A stretch of 64,000 bases of DNA from Actinomadura pelletieri DSM 43383 (GTDB taxonomy: Bacteria; Actinomycetota; Actinomycetes; Streptosporangiales; Streptosporangiaceae): assembly GCF_003634705.1 (NCBI RefSeq), contig NZ_RBWU01000008.1:372001-436000 (forward strand). Reading direction: 5' to 3'. Shown in pieces: positions 1 through 10,421 of this stretch. A program made the translations under genes and the position numbers. Every line of letters begins with the position of its first letter. The first letter of the stretch is position 1. Under the pieces are notes generated by a model, which had not been told where the DNA came from, made no database searches, and was given only the letters and a program-made list of their open reading frames with translations.

Positions 1-318
1 CTCGCGGCGAACGCCGCGTTCGTGGCCGCGGTGCCGCCGTCCGGACGGGGACGCGCGTTCGGCCTGGCCCAGTCCGGCATCCTCGCCGGGCAGGGCGTCG
101 GCATCCTCGTCGGGGGCGCCGCGGCGCAGGTGCTCGGGCCCGAGACGGTGGTGGCGCTCGCGGGCGCGCTCGGGCTGTCGGTGTCCGCGATGCTCACGTT
201 CGGCTGGAACCAGGTCCGCGGCGGCGTCATCGCCCGGACGCGGGAGCGCGTCGAGCCGGTCGTCGTCTCCCCGGCGGGGGACGACGAGCTGTCGGGGGTC
301 GGCCGCCCCGCGCCCTGA
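1..318 (+). CDS. MFS transporter, C-terminal end (partial)
   Basis: Only the last 105 codons are in the window; the frame is open from base 1, so the gene starts upstream. The visible part has two hydrophobic segments (roughly residues 20-40 and 45-65 of the fragment) separated by a short turn, with small-residue-rich helices (GILAGQGVGILVGGAAA) typical of the last two helices of major facilitator permeases. It ends in a charged cytoplasmic tail rich in Arg, Glu and Asp. The upstream RGRAFGLAQSG segment looks like the short loop between repeats in drug-efflux-type MFS proteins. The substrate cannot be told. The stop codon is directly followed by the stop of the convergent PspC gene, so the two genes meet end to end with no terminator between them. 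Confidence 0.6.
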   Translation, partial: LAANAAFVAAVPPSGRGRAFGLAQSGILAGQGVGILVGGAAAQVLGPETVVALAGALGLSVSAMLTFGWNQVRGGVIARTRERVEPVVVSPAGDDELSGVGRPAP

Positions 319-636
319 TCAGGCGTGCGTGCGCGGCTTGTTGAAGGCGTCCCGGGTCTTCTGGACGGCGTCCTGGAAGGCCGGGGAGTCGCTCGCCTTC
401 TTGATCATGTCTTCGGCGATGGCCTTCTCGGCGCCCTCCTCGGGGATCAACACCCAGCCGATCACGTAGAGCGCGATCCCGGCGCCGCCGAACACGGTGA
501 ACACCGCGAGGGCGATCCTAATGATATTGGCGTCGACGTCGAAGAAGCGCGCGGCGCCCGAGCAGACACCGGCGACGACGCGGTCGTCGCGGGTGCGGCG
601 GAGCTTCTTCTGGGTGGTCGTGGTGTCCTTGTTCAT
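319..636 (-). CDS. PspC domain-containing membrane protein
   Basis: A small protein of 105 residues (107 if the ATG at 642 is used). The PspC signature covers about residues 10-70: LRRTRDDRVVAGVCSG, then a 'DVDANIIRIALAVFTVFGG' stretch that leads into one or two membrane helices and ends 'VIGWVLIPEE'. In the family, PspC proteins sit in the cytoplasmic membrane and take part in envelope-stress or phage-shock-type responses; in actinobacteria many stand alone, as here. The start at 636 leaves a better gap to the AGGG upstream than the ATG two codons earlier. The C-terminal 40 residues are a charged cytoplasmic tail. It is transcribed away from the acyl-CoA dehydrogenase gene and converges on the MFS gene. 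The role in this organism is unknown. Confidence 0.85.
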   Translation of the reverse strand: MNKDTTTTQKKLRRTRDDRVVAGVCSGAARFFDVDANIIRIALAVFTVFGGAGIALYVIGWVLIPEEGAEKAIAEDMIKKASDSPAFQDAVQKTRDAFNKPRTHA

Positions 637-776
637 GTCCATGCCCTAGATACTGCCCAGTGGCGCGGTGGTATGACATCCGGATTCGCCCTGAGATGTC
701 CCTGAGCGCACCCTGGCCCGCCGCGGGGAGGGGCCCCGACGTACGCTCGGGGGCGAAACCGCGGGAGGAGATCCGG

Positions 777-1928
777 ATGGACGTGCTGCGCGTCGACGAT
801 CAGCTCACCGGCGAGGAACGGATGGTGCGCGATACCGTCCGGGAGTTCGTGACGGAGCACGTCGTGCCGCACGTGGCCGGCTGGTTCGAGGACGGCACGT
901 TCCCCGTCAAGGAACTGGCCCCCGAACTGGGACGGCTCGGGCTGCTCGGCATGCATCTGGACGGGTACGGCTGCGCCGGGACGAGCGCCGTCGCCTACGG
1001 GGTGGCGTGCCGCGAACTGGAGGCCGCCGACTCGGGGCTGCGTAGCTTCGTGTCGGTGCAGGGGTCGCTGGCGATGGTGGCCGTCCACAAGTACGGGACG
1101 GAGGAGCAGAAGTCCGCGTGGCTGCCGAGAATGGCGGCCGGGGAGGCGCTCGGCTGCTTCGGCCTGACCGAGCCCGACCGGGGCTCGGACCCGGGCGACA
1201 TGCTGACCCGGGCCCGGCGGGACGGCTCCGACTGGGTCCTGACCGGCTCCAAGATGTGGATCACCAACGGGTCGCTCGCGGACGTCGCCGTGGTGTGGGC
1301 GCAGACCGACGACGGGATACGCGGGTTCCTCGTCGAGCGGGGCACGCCCGGGTTCATGGCCCGTGACATCCACCGGAAGATGTCGCTGCGGGCGTCCGTC
1401 ACGTCCGAACTCGTCCTGGACGACGTCAGGGTTCCCGCGGACGCGATGCTGCCCGGTGTGCGGGGCCTGAAGGGGCCGCTCGGCTGCCTGTCGGAGGCCC
1501 GGTACGGCATCGTGTGGGGCGCGATCGGCGCGGGACGGGCCTGCTACGAGGCGGCCGTCGGGTACGCCAAGACCCGTGAGCAGTTCGGCAGGCCCATCGG
1601 GTCGTTCCAGCTCACCCAGGAGAAACTGGCCTGGATGGAGGTCGCGCTGGGCCAGGCGGGCCTGGTCGCGCTGCACATCGGCCGCCGCAAGGACGAGGGG
1701 AACGTCACGCCGCAGCAGGTGTCGTTCGGGAAGCTGGCGAACGTCCGTGCGGCCCTGGACGTCGCGCGGGAGGCCCGTACGATCCTCGGCGCCAACGGGA
1801 TCACGCTCGACTATCCGGTGATCCGGCATATGAACAACCTGGAGAGCGTCCTGACCTATGAGGGGACGCAGGAGGTTCACCTGCTCACGCTCGGTAAGGC
1901 CGTGACCGGCCTGGACGCGTTCCGTTAA
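777..1928 (+). CDS. gcdH: Acyl-CoA dehydrogenase, glutaryl-CoA dehydrogenase-like
   Basis: 383 residues with the full three-domain acyl-CoA dehydrogenase fold. The start at 777 follows GGGAGGAG at 763-770; an open frame reaches further upstream but has no ribosome site. FAD/substrate motif FGLTEPDRGSDPG is near residues 128-140, and the catalytic base is Glu362 in TYEGT. Arg89 in LRSFVSVQGSLAM matches the arginine that binds the distal carboxylate in glutaryl-CoA dehydrogenases, and the C-terminus (NLESVLTYEGT...LGKAVTGLDAF) is also typical of that subfamily. The expected reaction is oxidation and decarboxylation of glutaryl-CoA to crotonyl-CoA in lysine or tryptophan breakdown. It stands alone, about 100 bp before asd. 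Another branched- or short-chain substrate cannot be excluded. Confidence 0.8.
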   Translation: MDVLRVDDQLTGEERMVRDTVREFVTEHVVPHVAGWFEDGTFPVKELAPELGRLGLLGMHLDGYGCAGTSAVAYGVACRELEAADSGLRSFVSVQGSLAMVAVHKYGTEEQKSAWLPRMAAGEALGCFGLTEPDRGSDPGDMLTRARRDGSDWVLTGSKMWITNGSLADVAVVWAQTDDGIRGFLVERGTPGFMARDIHRKMSLRASVTSELVLDDVRVPADAMLPGVRGLKGPLGCLSEARYGIVWGAIGAGRACYEAAVGYAKTREQFGRPIGSFQLTQEKLAWMEVALGQAGLVALHIGRRKDEGNVTPQQVSFGKLANVRAALDVAREARTILGANGITLDYPVIRHMNNLESVLTYEGTQEVHLLTLGKAVTGLDAFR

Positions 1929-2015
1929 GGAGCGCTTGAACCTGTTGCGTAGGGTTATTCACTGGACGACCTGTACGGCCTGGGTGACACTCCCCGGGTC
2001 GAGTGATCTACCTGA

Positions 2016-3096
<1,081 letters not shown>

Positions 3097-3099
3097 CGC

Positions 3100-3318
3100 T
3101 CAACTCGCGCGGCGGCCCCGGACCTCCAGGGAGTCCAGGAGGGCGGCGGTGCTCTGGGCGATCTCCTCGACGGCCCGGTCGAACGCCTCGGCGTTGTGGG
3201 CGGCGGGCGCGCGGAACCCGGAGATCTTCCGGACGTACTGGAGCGCGGCCGCCCGGACGTCGGTGTCGGTCACGTCTTCGGTGAAGGGCGGGCGGAGAGT
3301 CTTGATGCTGCGGCACAT
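3100..3318 (-). CDS. DUF2277 family protein
   Basis: 72 residues starting MCRSIKTLRPP, which with the following TEDV...AALQYVRKISGFRAPA is the conserved core of DUF2277. The reading frame stays open for 12 more codons upstream, but the family begins at this Met, which follows GGGGAC. The family is soluble, small and of unknown function. It is common in actinobacteria, where many members keep an N-terminal Cys-Arg pair and a central aromatic/basic motif (YVRKISGFR), both present here. It lies convergent to asd, with only the tandem repeat array between them. No signal peptide or membrane segment is visible. Confidence 0.85.
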   Translation of the reverse strand: MCRSIKTLRPPFTEDVTDTDVRAAALQYVRKISGFRAPAAHNAEAFDRAVEEIAQSTAALLDSLEVRGRRAS

Positions 3319-3383
3319 GTCCCCATTGTGACCTGTGGGGCCGACGTTCCGCACCGGGCTGACGCCGGGGCTGAGGGCCCCGG

Positions 3384-3417
3384 GCCCTCGTCCGTAGGAG
3401 CAGGGTCGGACGAGGGC
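3384..3417. terminator. Hairpin, probable terminator of the M28 peptidase gene
   Basis: Perfect 11-bp arms (GCCCTCGTCCG at 3384-3394 and its complement at 3407-3417) around a 12-base loop. It lies about 250 bases past the M28 stop on the minus strand and before the DUF2277 start. There is no T-run, as is usual in high-GC actinobacteria. Confidence 0.45.
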
Positions 3418-3566
3418 GCCAGGGGCCCGGCGGGGGGCGGGGACCCCGGAAGGAAGGCGGCGCGCCGCACACGGGCCGGGCCGAGAGTCGTCCCGTGGAA
3501 CCGCCTTCGGTCAGCCCTCGGGGAGGGGGTTGGGCTGTCCAAAATTGGACCGCGCAGGCCGGTCGG

Positions 3567-3610
3567 GTGTCAACGGATCCAAGAGCCACTGGATTTTCAA
3601 TGTGTTGAAC
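3567..3610. repeat. 44-bp AT-rich element, copy 1
   Basis: Matches 6483-6526 at 32 of 44 positions without gaps. The identical blocks are GTGTCAA, ATCCA and an 11-base core GGATTTTCAAT. It lies just past the 3' end of the M28 gene, in the same orientation as copy 2 upstream of the M4 gene, so the two copies bracket the two-protease module as direct repeats. Read on the minus strand both copies contain TTGAAAATCC and TTGACAC, so promoter activity is possible. Confidence 0.6.
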
Positions 3611-3669
3611 GTGTCTCTGGAAATCTCTGAAAACACCCTCTGACCTGCGCGGATCTCAGCGGGGTGAAG

Positions 3670-4761
<1,092 letters not shown>

Positions 4762-4781
4762 TCATGAAGGGTGCCGGTCGG

Positions 4782-6335
4782 CTAGCAGGCCGGTTCGCCC
4801 GACGCCTGCGGGACGCTGACGGCGCTCCAGGCGGCCTTGACCGTCTGGCACTCGGTGCTGTTCCCGGGGAACAGCTGCTTCGCCGCCGCGACGGAGGCGG
4901 CGCGCACCCGCGCGTGCGTCCAGGACGAGGTCTTCCGGTTCAGGGTCTCCATGAAGATCTTGCCGGCCTTCTGGATACCGATTCCGGTGACGGTCGAGTT
5001 GTTGCACGTCGGGCTGGTCGGCTTGCCGCCGCCCGGGTTCGACCCCTCGGCGAGCAGGTAGAACCAGTGGTTCTGCGGGCCCGCCGCCGCGTGCACCTCG
5101 GTGCGCGGGATCTGGGACGAGTAGCAGTTCGGGTGCTGCAGCGCCTGCGGGTTGTACATGTTGCGGATCGGGCCCCGGCCGACCAGGTCGACCTCCTCGC
5201 CGACCAGGTAGTCCGGCGGGTCGAGGTTCGCGGGCTCGTTGATGTAGAACTCGGTGAGCGTTCCGAAGATGTCACCGGTCGACTCGTTCAAGCCGCCCTT
5301 CTCGTTGCCGCCGCCGCTGTCGCCACCGGGCGTGGTGGTGAAGATGGCGTGGCCGTTCTCGTGCCCGACGACGTCCACCGACGTGGCCTGCTTGTTGTTG
5401 GCCTGGTTGTGGCCGTAGGTGGTGTAGCTGCCGTTCCAGTACGCGTTCACCGCGTTGAGCGCGACGCGCATCGGGTAGCCGCCGCCGCGACCGTTGATCC
5501 CGTTACGGCCGAGCCAGTCCTTCAGCATGTCCCATTCTTTTTGGTGCGCGTACATGGCGTCGACGCAGGCGGTCTCCATGTCGGTGCCGCTGCCGTTGCC
5601 CCACTGGCTGTCGCCGGTGTAGGCACGGCCGTTCTGGCCACCGCACTGGACGTTGCCACGCTGCGGGTCGCTCATCGTGGTGGCCGCGGTGCTGATGTCG
5701 ACGGTGCCGTGGTAGAAGCTCCGGTCGTCGGCGGCGTCACGGACCTGGTCCCACGACTCGACGACCTTGCCGCTCTTGGCGTCGACGTACACGTGCATGA
5801 TCGTCGGGGCGTTGTTCTTCTTGGTGCCGGTGACGACCGTCTCGTACACGAGGCGTCCGGCGCCGTTGGCCAGCACCGTCAGCTTCGGTGTGGAGACCTT
5901 CTCGACCTTGGCCACGTGGCCGCGGGAGGTCTTCGCGGCCGACGCGGCCGAGATCTTCGCCTTGGTGTCGACGTCGAGTTCCCTCGTCTGGTTGACGTGG
6001 GTGCTCAGCACGCTGCCGGCGGCGTTGGTGACGACGACGAAGTCGCCGCCCTCGACGGGCAGTCCGGCGTGCGTCCTCGTGTAGGCGACGTACTGGAGCC
6101 CGCTCAGGCCGGACGTGACGCCCAGGTCAACGATCTTGTCCTCGGCGGCCAGCTTGAACGTCGACGGCTGTGCCGCGATCGCGCGGTCCGCCGAACTGGC
6201 GGCGACGGTGCGGGGGTCCGGCTTGGCGGGGGCCGCGGGAGCGGTGCGGGACGTCGCACCTGTGGCGGGGGCGGACATCGCCACGGCGAGGCCGACGGAC
6301 AGCGCCGCCGCCCCGATCGCGGTCTGGTGTCTCAC
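4782..6335 (-). CDS. Secreted M4 (thermolysin-type) zinc metalloprotease
   Basis: 517 residues from a GTG start that follows GGAAGGAG; an in-frame GTG at 6467 has no spaced ribosome site. Order: signal peptide (about 1-27), FTP/PepSY-type propeptide (about 45-200) and M4 catalytic domain (about 205-517). The zinc-binding HExxH is H325-E-N-G-H329, with the third ligand Glu351 in NESTGDIFG. The transition-state histidine is in the HAAAGPQNHWFYLLAEG segment. The prodomain should act as chaperone and inhibitor until autocleavage. HENGH differs from the HELTH/HEYTH seen in many M4 enzymes but keeps both histidines and the glutamate. The role is extracellular protein digestion. The neighbour downstream is the M28 aminopeptidase. 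Confidence 0.93.
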   Translation of the reverse strand: MRHQTAIGAAALSVGLAVAMSAPATGATSRTAPAAPAKPDPRTVAASSADRAIAAQPSTFKLAAEDKIVDLGVTSGLSGLQYVAYTRTHAGLPVEGGDFVVVTNAAGSVLSTHVNQTRELDVDTKAKISAASAAKTSRGHVAKVEKVSTPKLTVLANGAGRLVYETVVTGTKKNNAPTIMHVYVDAKSGKVVESWDQVRDAADDRSFYHGTVDISTAATTMSDPQRGNVQCGGQNGRAYTGDSQWGNGSGTDMETACVDAMYAHQKEWDMLKDWLGRNGINGRGGGYPMRVALNAVNAYWNGSYTTYGHNQANNKQATSVDVVGHENGHAIFTTTPGGDSGGGNEKGGLNESTGDIFGTLTEFYINEPANLDPPDYLVGEEVDLVGRGPIRNMYNPQALQHPNCYSSQIPRTEVHAAAGPQNHWFYLLAEGSNPGGGKPTSPTCNNSTVTGIGIQKAGKIFMETLNRKTSSWTHARVRAASVAAAKQLFPGNSTECQTVKAAWSAVSVPQASGEPAC

Positions 6336-6482
6336 GGGGGTGCTCCTTCCACGTGCCGGGCATGGCGCGGCACGTGGAGCCGAAGGGGAGCGCTCCACGC
6401 GACCGCCGCCCGTCCGGCGGGCTTTGGAATTGGGTGGCTCATGCGGATGAGCTGTCCCGAAGTGCACTCCTAGATATGAATA

Positions 6483-6526
6483 GTGTCAATGAATCCATTT
6501 GGTATTGGATTTTCAATATTTAGAAG
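6483..6526. promoter_or_regulatory. 44-bp AT-rich element, copy 2, upstream of M4 protease
   Basis: Second copy of the element at 3567-3610. It lies about 150 bases before the M4 start codon, in a locally AT-rich stretch where a promoter would be expected. On the minus strand it reads TTGAAAATCC, then ends in TTGACAC; I cannot assign a convincing -10 box. Confidence 0.45.
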
Positions 6527-6566
6527 GCCATCGAGTAGAAGGTTGAAACAGGGGCTCTGAGCAGCG

Positions 6567-6602
6567 CGAACGGCCGGGCCGAATGTTCGGCCCGGCCGTT
6601 CG
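6567..6602. terminator. Very strong hairpin after the esterase gene
   Basis: A near-perfect 36-bp palindrome: CGAACGGCCGGGCCGAA at 6567-6583, two central bases, and its exact complement at 6586-6602. It begins 23 bases past the stop of the minus-strand esterase gene (6626), the place for its terminator. It would also insulate the M4 protease promoter from that gene. Confidence 0.75.
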
Positions 6603-6625
6603 GGTATCCGGGTGGTGGCGCTCCG

Positions 6626-7654
6626 TCAGGGGGCGATGGCGCGGCAGATCCAGGCGAGAGCGAGGGGATAACGGTAATCAATGCCACCATGGCCCGCGTC
6701 GAACAGTTCGAAATGAATCACGTCCTCGGGGACGCCGACGTCCAGCAGCGCGTCGCGGAACGCCTGGGCGCCGACGTCCAGAAACCACTCGTCGCGGGTG
6801 CCGCCGTCGATCCAGACGGCCCGCAGCGAGCGCAGCGCGTCGGCGTGGCGCGGCGCCATCCGCACCGGGTCGAAGGTCAGCCAGCGCTCCCAGACGTCCG
6901 CCCGGATCACACCGGTGACCGGGTCGAACGGCAGCTCGGGCGTGCCGTCGTCGCGTGCGGAGTAGCACAGCGCCATGCCGAGGATCTCCAGCAACTCCAT
7001 GTCCTCGTCCTTGGTGAAGGAGGCGCGGGACCTGAAGTCGTCCCACCAGCGCCAGATGTCACCGTCGTATTTGCGTAGATGCCGGACGCACTTGGGGAAA
7101 TGGGGGAGGTAGCTGTACTCGAACAGGGCGTCGCCCGCATGCGTCGCCAGGGCGCCGAACAGGTCGGGCCGCAGCATCGGCGTGATCATCGCGCCGTAGC
7201 CGCCGCTGGACTTGCCGCTGATCGCCCGATGTTCCGGGACGTCCAGCGTCCGGTAGCGGGCGTCCACCCACGGGACGATCTCGTCGCACAGGTAGGAGTG
7301 GTAGCGGCCCATGCCCGGCGAGTCGAGGTACTGGCTGCCGCCGTACGCCGTCCAGGTGTCCACGTACACCACGATCGCGGGCGGGGCCTCACCGGACGCG
7401 AACACCGCGTCCGCCGTCTCCGGGAACGGCTGCCGGTACGGCATCCGGTTGCGCCACATCTGCACGTGCCCGGTGTATCCCATGATCACGTAGACGCTGG
7501 GATAGCGGCGCTCCGGCTCGTCGTCGTAGCCCGGCGGGACGTACACCAGGACGGGCCGTTCGTGCGGGTCGTTCAGCGGGTTGCCGCGCAGCAGCTCACT
7601 GCTGACGACGTGCTCCTCCAGGCGTCCGGCGAACTCGACCGACCACGGCAGCAT
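6626..7654 (-). CDS. Esterase family alpha/beta hydrolase
   Basis: 342 residues; the start at 7654 follows GAAGGAG with five bases of spacing. The sequence has the esterase D/enterochelin-esterase fold: a VYVPPGYDD strand-loop near residues 37-45, the oxyanion region VYVIMGY, and the nucleophile elbow GKSSG with Ser149 (in HRAISGKSSGGYGAM). The likely acid is in WIDGGTRDEWFLD and the histidine in FDAGHGG near the C-terminus. No signal peptide is seen, so the protein is probably cytoplasmic, unlike secreted antigen-85-type members. Known relatives hydrolyse carboxylic or siderophore esters, but the substrate cannot be told. It is divergent from the ICL/PEP-mutase gene across 129 bp and ends in a very strong hairpin. 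Confidence 0.8.
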   Translation of the reverse strand: MLPWSVEFAGRLEEHVVSSELLRGNPLNDPHERPVLVYVPPGYDDEPERRYPSVYVIMGYTGHVQMWRNRMPYRQPFPETADAVFASGEAPPAIVVYVDTWTAYGGSQYLDSPGMGRYHSYLCDEIVPWVDARYRTLDVPEHRAISGKSSGGYGAMITPMLRPDLFGALATHAGDALFEYSYLPHFPKCVRHLRKYDGDIWRWWDDFRSRASFTKDEDMELLEILGMALCYSARDDGTPELPFDPVTGVIRADVWERWLTFDPVRMAPRHADALRSLRAVWIDGGTRDEWFLDVGAQAFRDALLDVGVPEDVIHFELFDAGHGGIDYRYPLALAWICRAIAP

Positions 7655-7783
7655 GCGTACTCCTTCGTCGCGAGTGATCATTCGACGCTAACCCGGCCCG
7701 GCCCGGCGCGGCGAGAGTGTCGCAGGCGGATGTCACACTTCGACGGCCGGTGCAGTCTCCCTCGGGGAGGGAAGGGGAATGAG

Positions 7784-8515
7784 ATGACCGATCGCGCCAC
7801 CGTGCTTCGTGACCTGCATCGCCCGGGTGATCCGCTGCTGCTGCCCAACGTGTGGGACGCGGGCAGCGCCAAGGTCGTCCAGGAGGCGGGTTTCCCCGCT
7901 CTCGCCACCGCCAGCGCCGCCGTTTCGGCGATGCTCGGCTACCCCGACCACGAGGGGGCGCCCGCCGAGGAGATGTTCGCCGCCGCGGGGCGCGTCATCG
8001 GGGCCGCGACCGTCCCCGTCACCGTGGACGCCGAGGCCGGCTACGGGCTCCAGCCCGCCGAACTCGTCGAACGGCTCCTCGCCATCGGCGCCGCGGGCTG
8101 CAACCTGGAGGACACCTACGCCGGGGAACTCGCCGAGCCCGAGACCCAGGCCGAGTACCTCGCCGCCGTCCGCGACGCCACCGGTGACCGGCTCGTCATC
8201 AACGCGCGGGTCGACACGTTCGTCGCCAAGGTGCCGGATCCGGTGGACGCCGCGATCGCCCGGGGCCGCCTCTACTTCGAGGCCGGGGCCGACTGCGTCT
8301 ACCCGATCACCGCGCCGCTGGACGCCGTCCCGACCCTGGTCAAGGGCCTGCCGGGCCCGATCAACGCCAACAACATGCCGGGCTCGTCCCTGGCCGACCT
8401 GGCCTCCGCCGGAGTCGCCCGCGTCTCCTACGGCCCGATGCCGTACCTGCGGGCCCTGGACGCGCTGAAGGAGTTCGCGACCCGCGTGAAATCCGGGGAG
8501 AGCCCCTACGCCTGA
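7784..8515 (+). CDS. Isocitrate lyase/PEP mutase superfamily protein
   Basis: 243 residues forming a single TIM-barrel of the ICL/PEPM superfamily. The N-terminus LLLPNVWDAGSAKVVQEAGF is the family's beta1-helix1; VDAEAGYG at 81-88 supplies Mg-binding acidic residues, and NLED at 107-110 a further one. The Cys-containing active-site loop of true isocitrate lyase and methylisocitrate lyase is absent. The enzyme is therefore not an isocitrate lyase; it most resembles the widespread 'isocitrate lyase/phosphoenolpyruvate mutase family' group related to oxaloacetate decarboxylases and phosphonomutases, whose actinobacterial members are mostly uncharacterised. Start ATG at 7784 after a GGAAGGGGAA site. 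Its 3' end overlaps the convergent BCCT gene by 10 bp. Confidence 0.8.
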   Translation: MTDRATVLRDLHRPGDPLLLPNVWDAGSAKVVQEAGFPALATASAAVSAMLGYPDHEGAPAEEMFAAAGRVIGAATVPVTVDAEAGYGLQPAELVERLLAIGAAGCNLEDTYAGELAEPETQAEYLAAVRDATGDRLVINARVDTFVAKVPDPVDAAIARGRLYFEAGADCVYPITAPLDAVPTLVKGLPGPINANNMPGSSLADLASAGVARVSYGPMPYLRALDALKEFATRVKSGESPYA

Positions 8516-10218
8516 CCCTCCGGCAGCTCGGAGGTGTCGCCGTCGGGGGACGGGCGGGTGACCAGTTCGAAGTCGCCCTCGTGGCGGACGGTGCCGGAGA
8601 CGACCGCGTCCTCCAGGACCTCGGCGCCCTTGAGTTGGCGCCGCATCATCGGGTCTTCGCGGACGTCCTTCGCCACGGAGAAGCACAGCAGGATCAGCAC
8701 GACCGCGAACGGCAGCGCGCCGATGAACGTGACGTTCTGGATGCCGCTGAGCGCCTTGTCCCCACCGATCACCAGCATGATCGCGGCGACGCCGCCGGTC
8801 ATCGCGCCCCAGAAGATGACGATCCAGCGCGTGGGGGAGGTCGATCCGCGCTGCGAGAGCGTGCCCATGACGATCGACGCCGCGTCCGCGCCGGACACGA
8901 AGAAGATCGCCACCAGGACCATCACGACGATCGCGGTGAGCAGCTCCCACGGCAGGTTTCCGAGCACATTGAAGGTGATCTGCTCCTCCGAGCCGTCGCC
9001 GTACGGGTTCAGCCCGTCCCGCTGCTGGTCGATGGCCGTGCCGCCGAAGATCGCGAACCACACCAGGCTGACCGCGCTCGGCACGATGATCACACCGGCG
9101 ACGAACTGGCGGATGGTGCGGCCGCGGCTGATCCGGGCGAGGAACATGCCGACGAAGGGGGACCAGGAGATCCACCAGGCCCAGTAGAAGATCGTCCAGT
9201 CGGCGAGGTACTCCTGCATCGCGGTGCCGCCCGTCGCGCCCGAGCGGGACGCCATCTCACCGAAGTCCCGCAGGTACACGCCGAGCGAGGTGGGCAGCAG
9301 CTGAAGGACGAACACGGTCGGGCCGACGACGAACACGAAGACCGCGAGGACGGCCGCCAGCACCATGTTGATGTTCGACAGCCACTGGATGCCGCGCGCG
9401 ATGCCCGACACCGCCGACAGGACGAAACAGATCGTCAACACCATGATGATCACGACGAGGACGCCGGTGCCGAGGGTCTCGATCCAGCCGGCCTCCTGCA
9501 AGCCCGTCCGGATCTGGAGGGCACCGATGCCGAGGGACGCGGCGGAGCCGAACAGGGTGGCGAAGAGGGCGAGGATGTCGATCAGCTTGCCGACGGGTCC
9601 GACGCCACGCCTGCCGATCAGCGGCACGAACGCCGAGCTGATCAGCTGGCTGCGTCCCCGGCGGTAGTGCCCGTACCCGATCGCGAGGCCGAGCACCGCG
9701 TAGATCGACCATGGGTGCAGCGTCCAGTGGAACATCGTCGTGGCCATCGCCGTCTCGATCGCCGGCTCGCTCTGCGCCGGGTCGGTGCCCGGCGGCGGGC
9801 TCACGTAGTGCGTGAGCGGCTCCGCGACGCCGAAGAACATCAGCCCGATGCCCATGCCCGCGCTGAACATCATCGCGATCCACGAGACGGTGCGGAACTC
9901 GGGCTCGTCGCCTTCCCGGCCGAGCGGTATCCGGCCGTACCGGCTGAGCGCCAGCCACAACGAGAAGATCACGAACCCGGTCGCGGCGAGGACGAACAGC
10001 CAGCCCACGTTCGCGAGAAGCCAGTCGAGCGCCGACTGGGTCGTCGAGCTGAGGTTGTCCGTCCAGATGGCGCCCCAGAGCACGAACGCCGTGGACAGCC
10101 CGGCGGTGAGGCCGTAGACGAACCAGTCGGTACGCGCCCGCCCCGGTTTATCCAGCGATATAGGGAGGTCTCCGGATTGGTCGTCCCATCCTCCGGAGCC
10201 GCTCGCGCGCGTCTTCAT
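8506..10218 (-). CDS. BCCT family transporter (betaine/choline/carnitine type)
   Basis: 570 residues with about twelve membrane helices and a charged C-terminal tail of about 60 residues. The family signature is clear: the WSPFVGMFLARISRGRT segment and the Trp-rich FYWAWWISWSPF helix that forms the trimethylammonium-binding box. GMGIGLMFFGVAEPL near residues 120-135 is the Na-binding unwound region typical of sodium-coupled members such as BetP and OpuD. The protein should import glycine betaine or a related quaternary amine for osmoprotection or as nutrient. An inverted repeat (GAACGA-5-TCGTTC at 10260-10276) lies 42 bases upstream of the start. It is single, with no choline oxidation genes beside it. 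Confidence 0.93.
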   Translation of the reverse strand: MKTRASGSGGWDDQSGDLPISLDKPGRARTDWFVYGLTAGLSTAFVLWGAIWTDNLSSTTQSALDWLLANVGWLFVLAATGFVIFSLWLALSRYGRIPLGREGDEPEFRTVSWIAMMFSAGMGIGLMFFGVAEPLTHYVSPPPGTDPAQSEPAIETAMATTMFHWTLHPWSIYAVLGLAIGYGHYRRGRSQLISSAFVPLIGRRGVGPVGKLIDILALFATLFGSAASLGIGALQIRTGLQEAGWIETLGTGVLVVIIMVLTICFVLSAVSGIARGIQWLSNINMVLAAVLAVFVFVVGPTVFVLQLLPTSLGVYLRDFGEMASRSGATGGTAMQEYLADWTIFYWAWWISWSPFVGMFLARISRGRTIRQFVAGVIIVPSAVSLVWFAIFGGTAIDQQRDGLNPYGDGSEEQITFNVLGNLPWELLTAIVVMVLVAIFFVSGADAASIVMGTLSQRGSTSPTRWIVIFWGAMTGGVAAIMLVIGGDKALSGIQNVTFIGALPFAVVLILLCFSVAKDVREDPMMRRQLKGAEVLEDAVVSGTVRHEGDFELVTRPSPDGDTSELPEGQA

Positions 10219-10259
10219 GATCCTTCGTCATTCCCCGAAAGATCACAGCTGAGTTCAAC

Positions 10260-10276
10260 GAACGAGTAATTCGTTC
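10260..10276. promoter_or_regulatory. Inverted repeat upstream of the BCCT transporter
   Basis: GAACGA at 10260-10265 and TCGTTC at 10271-10276, perfect 6-bp arms with a 5-bp AT-rich centre. The position, 42 bp before the BCCT start, fits an operator for an unlinked regulator. It is also within the upstream region of the divergent gene at 10422. Confidence 0.45.
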
Positions 10277-10421
10277 ATGATCGGTATCGGGAGGCCGACC
10301 TTGCTCACTTGCCCGGAATTCGCGCGATCGTACCCTGCGGGTTGCCCGTCCGGGCCTGGTCCCGGGACGACGGCGCGCGTATACCCCTGAGAAAGGCTTC
10401 GCTCCGGGAGGAGACCGTCGG

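Larger units (their letters stand above)
3319..3669. other. Intergenic region with hairpin and AT-rich element
   Basis: No gene is visible in these 351 bases. They hold a hairpin at 3384-3417, a GC-rich stretch, and from about 3541 an AT-richer stretch that contains one copy of the 44-bp element also found at 6483-6526. Confidence 0.6.
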
